Below, one piece after another: positions 60,955-64,000 of a DNA stretch of 64,000 nucleotides (positions within the stretch are counted from its first letter, which is position 1; every line of letters starts with the position of its first letter). The stretch is from the NCBI GenBank assembly GCA_951804985.1, contig OX638133.1, positions 4,484,501 through 4,548,500 of the forward strand. Direction: 5' to 3'. Source of the DNA: Dryomyza anilis. Taxonomy: Eukaryota; Arthropoda; Insecta; Diptera; Dryomyzidae. The position numbers and the translations under genes were made by a program. Below the pieces are notes generated by a model, which worked only from the letters and a program-made list of their open reading frames with translations, made no database searches and was not told where the DNA came from.

Positions 60955-61239
60955 CTGTGATGGAAGGGAGAGAAACGGGGGCATAAATTTATTTTAATTA
61001 AATAATATTTAGAAATGGGAAAAGTCATTTATTAATTGCATATCGTAAAATAAGTAATTTCCAGTTTCATAAAAAAGTACAATTCCGGTCTGTTTACGTT
61101 ACAGTTTGTCAAGAAATAGAGATCTGATTTCAGTTTTAATTTATTTAAGACAAATTTCTTGTTACAAACCAAGTAACAATTTCTACCAGTATTCAGCTTG
61201 TTTTAATAGGCAATTGTCCAGTAACTCGCCAGCGATGAC

Positions 61240-61640
61240 ACACATTTGTGGACCAGAAACTTCCCAGTAAAACTCTTCGGTTTCTGAACATTTTCCTTCC
61301 CGTAACCGACCAGTTCCTGACTAGTTTTACTGGCAGGCATCTACTCTTCCAAACCCTACCAGTTTTTGACTAGATTTACTGGAGACAGACCACTTTTTGA
61401 CTAGTTTTACTGGCAGGCATCTACTCTAAAGGGTTTTTCAACAGGAACGCTACAAAAACAATAAGGTTTTCCATTTCATGATGGAAAGATATACGAATTC
61501 GAATTTCGGTAGTAAATTTTAATAATTTCGACTTTTGTAGCGCTCTTATTGAAAAACCCTTTACAAACGAACCAGTTTTTGGCTAGTTTTACTGGTAGTA
61601 TTATACTCTTCAAATCTCTATCAGTAACCGTATATATTCT
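61240..61640. repeat. Degenerate tandem repeat, ~60-bp unit
   Basis: ACCAGTTTTTGACTAGTTTT, ACTGGCAGGCATCTACTCT and variants recur four times in direct orientation; a family A MITE interrupts the array. Confidence 0.75.
61429..61561. mobile_element. MITE family A, copy 6 (133 bp, shortest)
   Basis: TA|AAGGGTTTTTCAACAGGAAC to TATTGAAAAACCCTT|TA. The middle keeps only TTTCATGATGGAAAGATATA and the TTTCGGTAGTAAATTTTAAT segment. Confidence 0.9.
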
Positions 61641-62699
61641 ACAGTATATATTCTTCCAGAATATGTACTTTTTAAATTCCTACGAGAAACTTAGCAGTAT
61701 TTGAGCTGTCTATTGTTGCTTGACATTTCCAGTAAAATTGAAACAGTCCTTGTTTCCTTTCTCCCTGAATAAAACTTCAGTAATGTTATTTTTAATAATC
61801 TTCGGTTAAACAACAACTGCCACTTAAACTAATAGAAATAACTGCCACTTAAACTAATGAAATTGAGTCACTTAACTAGCTATTGAGAAAATGGTCTAAT
61901 TCAATTTTAAATTCTAAATGAATTGTTTGGGTTTCATTTTCGGTTCGAGAAACTTAAACATTTTTATTTCCAATATTAGTCTTCCAAAAATGTATTGTTT
62001 TCTTCCGGTTCCACTCGATAAACCATGTTAAAAAATAACCCTAATTATAACGTAAACCTGCTGAATCACCCAGTACAATGGCATGCTTTCTAGAGTCGCA
62101 CAACTGATTTACCATGCAAATAACTTAACGCCTCATTTAACAAATTGTTAAAATTAAAATGCCGAGATAAGGAAATTATTGCAAAATATTTTACAAAACT
62201 CACTCAATATCTAAAACGAAAACATTAAATATATTGTTTAACAAATACAATTCTAAAGAAATTATGCGCATTAACATTATAGAGTTGAATTCATCTAGGA
62301 GAAGTGTGTCCAATTTGGAATATCATATATATAATTGTCATATGGCACGTCTGGAATGACATGTGTTCAAATAAAAAACACTTTTATATATGAATAAATA
62401 ATTCGTTCGTAGATAGTACGAATGAACTTTCGTAAAGTTACGAAATATATTTATGTTTAAATAAGTACGTGAAGTTAAATAATTCGAGAATTTAGCAAAT
62501 ACACAAACCATATTTTTTTTACAGAAGCACTGTTAAATAAATATACAGACTTCCATATGGAGAAAAATTCATTCATTCGAAAGATACTGAGTTGTGCTTT
62601 CTAACGACACTATCCGCTAATCAAAAGCTAGACGTTTGGTATTTTTAACTATTTTATTATTACGAAAATCATTTGTAAAAATAATCTACGAATTAATTC

Positions 62700-62741
62700 G
62701 TACACTTTACGATTATAAATTCATTAATCGTAAAGTGTACT
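62700..62741. repeat. Perfect hairpin palindrome
   Basis: GTACACTTTACGATTATAAA is followed by TTCATTAATCGTAAAGTGTA then C: arms GTACACTTTACGATTA / TAATCGTAAAGTGTAC around a short loop. Likely the centre of an inverted-repeat element. Confidence 0.8.
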
Positions 62742-63029
62742 CTCGTAAAGTCATACTCTGTCTCTCTCTCTCTTATATTCACACATATATTTGTCCTATT
62801 GTAATAAATGGAAATGTTTTGACATCTTGATGGTCGATTCCAACTATGGTACACATACAATATAGTAAAATGTTTATTTAATAAAAATGATGACAAACAT
62901 TTATTACACACGCGATTGATTTACAAATTAAATTCAATACATTTACATAAATGCCGATGCTGAAAAGAAAATTCGATCTGTTCTGTCTTGTTTTCTACAT
63001 GTTTTCTTTTGTCTTCTTGTTTTTCATAT

Positions 63030-63285
63030 CGTTGTTGTAGAACTAAAAGTCACCAAATGCATTTTCATGAAAATCTTAAATTTCAACTTTGTTCGTAATT
63101 ATTATGAAAAGTAATTGATACATTTTTAAACTTGAAATACCAATTGATAGATTCACATTTTCTCATCATTTGGAACAAATATTGAGTTCATCGATCAAAA
63201 ATTGAAAGATATAGAAAGAATATAGAAAGAATGCACAATTGGCATTTGGAAAATGAAGTTGGTGACTTTTAGTTCTACAACGACG
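63030..63285. mobile_element. MITE family G, copy 2 (256 bp)
   Basis: Flanked by ATAT on both sides (63026-63029, 63286-63289). Ends CGTTGTTGTAGAACTAAAAG and CTTTTAGTTCTACAACGACG are near-perfect inverted repeats, continuing TCACCAA. Confidence 0.9.
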
Positions 63286-64000
63286 ATATGTTTTCTGCTT
63301 CTTTTTACTTTACGAATATCAAATTGTACAATATACGAATGTATCGTAAAATATAAAATCGGAACAAAGTTAAAAATGACTGAGTTGCATTTACAATAAA
63401 TCGTATATTTTACGAAATGTATGTTATGAGAGCTCGTTCTTATAAGACTTATAAGACTGTAGTGCCAAACTATTATTATTATATTATGTTTACGAAAAAG
63501 AATTTCGTTAATTGTCGCATTGATTATTTTGAGTGTTCTCATTGAAAGGGCCAAAATAGAAATGAATCACTTCAAATTTTCATAAATGTCACTGAACTCT
63601 AAATCGGTATATATGTTTTTTTTGCATTTTATAACGAAGAAAAACAGAAATTTTTGATAAAAAATTTTACAAACTCAATAAGCCATAGCTAATATATAAC
63701 TGTTGTAGAAGTAAAAGTCCATCAGGGGCATTTTTCATAATCAAATATTTACAAAATTAATTTACAACTCGTACAACTACTTAACATGAATACACCAAGA
63801 CTATTCTAATAGAAAGATAACAAAATTTACCTTTAATAGTGCAATAAAATGGATTACTAAAATATATTTTCTGGTATTTACTTCTAGAACGACTGCACAA
63901 GAAAAAAATGGGAGTCACAGGTATTCTATGTTTTGACGTACTTTTAGAATTTATGGAATGTGTTATATTTCGGTCGGCATTATACATTATTAAAACATGC

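Larger units (their letters stand above)
60955..64000. other. DENND1 5' intron or upstream sequence
   Basis: The acceptor at 60955 shows that an upstream exon exists. I could not recognise the DENN N-terminus in 60955-64000, so it is probably beyond the window. Contents: a ~60-bp tandem repeat with a MITE in it (61180-61640), a TTACGAAA/CGTAAAG-rich palindromic stretch (62395-62760 and 63300-63500), and a family G MITE (63030-63285). Confidence 0.6.

Noticed and set aside
1..64000. CRISPR-like regular spacing, tRNA or rRNA genes
   Set aside because: The tandem arrays are contiguous or degenerate without unique spacers, and no cloverleaf or rRNA-like sequence was noticed. A covariance-model scan would be the proper test.

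Overview
The window is nuclear DNA from a higher fly (Diptera, Schizophora). The evidence is AT-rich sequence, short spliceosomal introns, and recognisable orthologs of Drosophila genes: Phax, Su(var)2-10 (PIAS), a GstE13-type glutathione S-transferase pair and a DENND1/connecdenn gene. The very transposon-loaded introns would suit a tephritid fruit fly, but family level is inference. No tRNA, rRNA, CRISPR array or prokaryotic feature was seen.

Layout. (1) 1-1106, + strand: last three exons of Phax (snRNA export adaptor), preceded by an intron with a 20-bp minisatellite. (2) 3643-32370, + strand: Su(var)2-10, a SUMO E3 ligase of about 650 aa in 10 coding exons, with at least three possible C-termini. 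Its 18-kb intron 8 carries a degenerate ~170-bp satellite-like array, several inverted-repeat transposons, a decayed mariner, and an intronless gene for an unrecognised membrane protein (17158-17940). (3) 32371-37214: intergenic, filled with DNA transposon remains, including a hAT-like element with a clear 8-bp target-site duplication. (4) 37215-41242 and 42272-44810, + strand: two tandem epsilon-class GST genes with shared intron positions; the second is the closer match to GstE13. The large intron of the first holds a broken Mutator-like transposase. Intron 4 of the second holds a decayed antisense coding fragment. (5) 48518-60954, - strand: DENND1 (Rab35 exchange factor acting with clathrin/AP-2), convergent with the GST pair; its 5' exon(s) lie beyond the window or were not found in 60955-64000.

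The genes are housekeeping functions (RNA export, SUMOylation, detoxification, endocytic Rab control) and do not form one pathway. The unusual content is the mobile DNA. There are six copies of a TA-flanked mariner-type MITE. Three sequence-unrelated families of terminal-inverted-repeat elements share CG[A/T]C-type ends, and the clean copies sit between matching 4-bp AT-rich duplications. One of them is nested inside another repeat, and its unoccupied site survives elsewhere in the window. Exon structures were inferred by reading splice sites and matching recalled protein families; no alignment was run.
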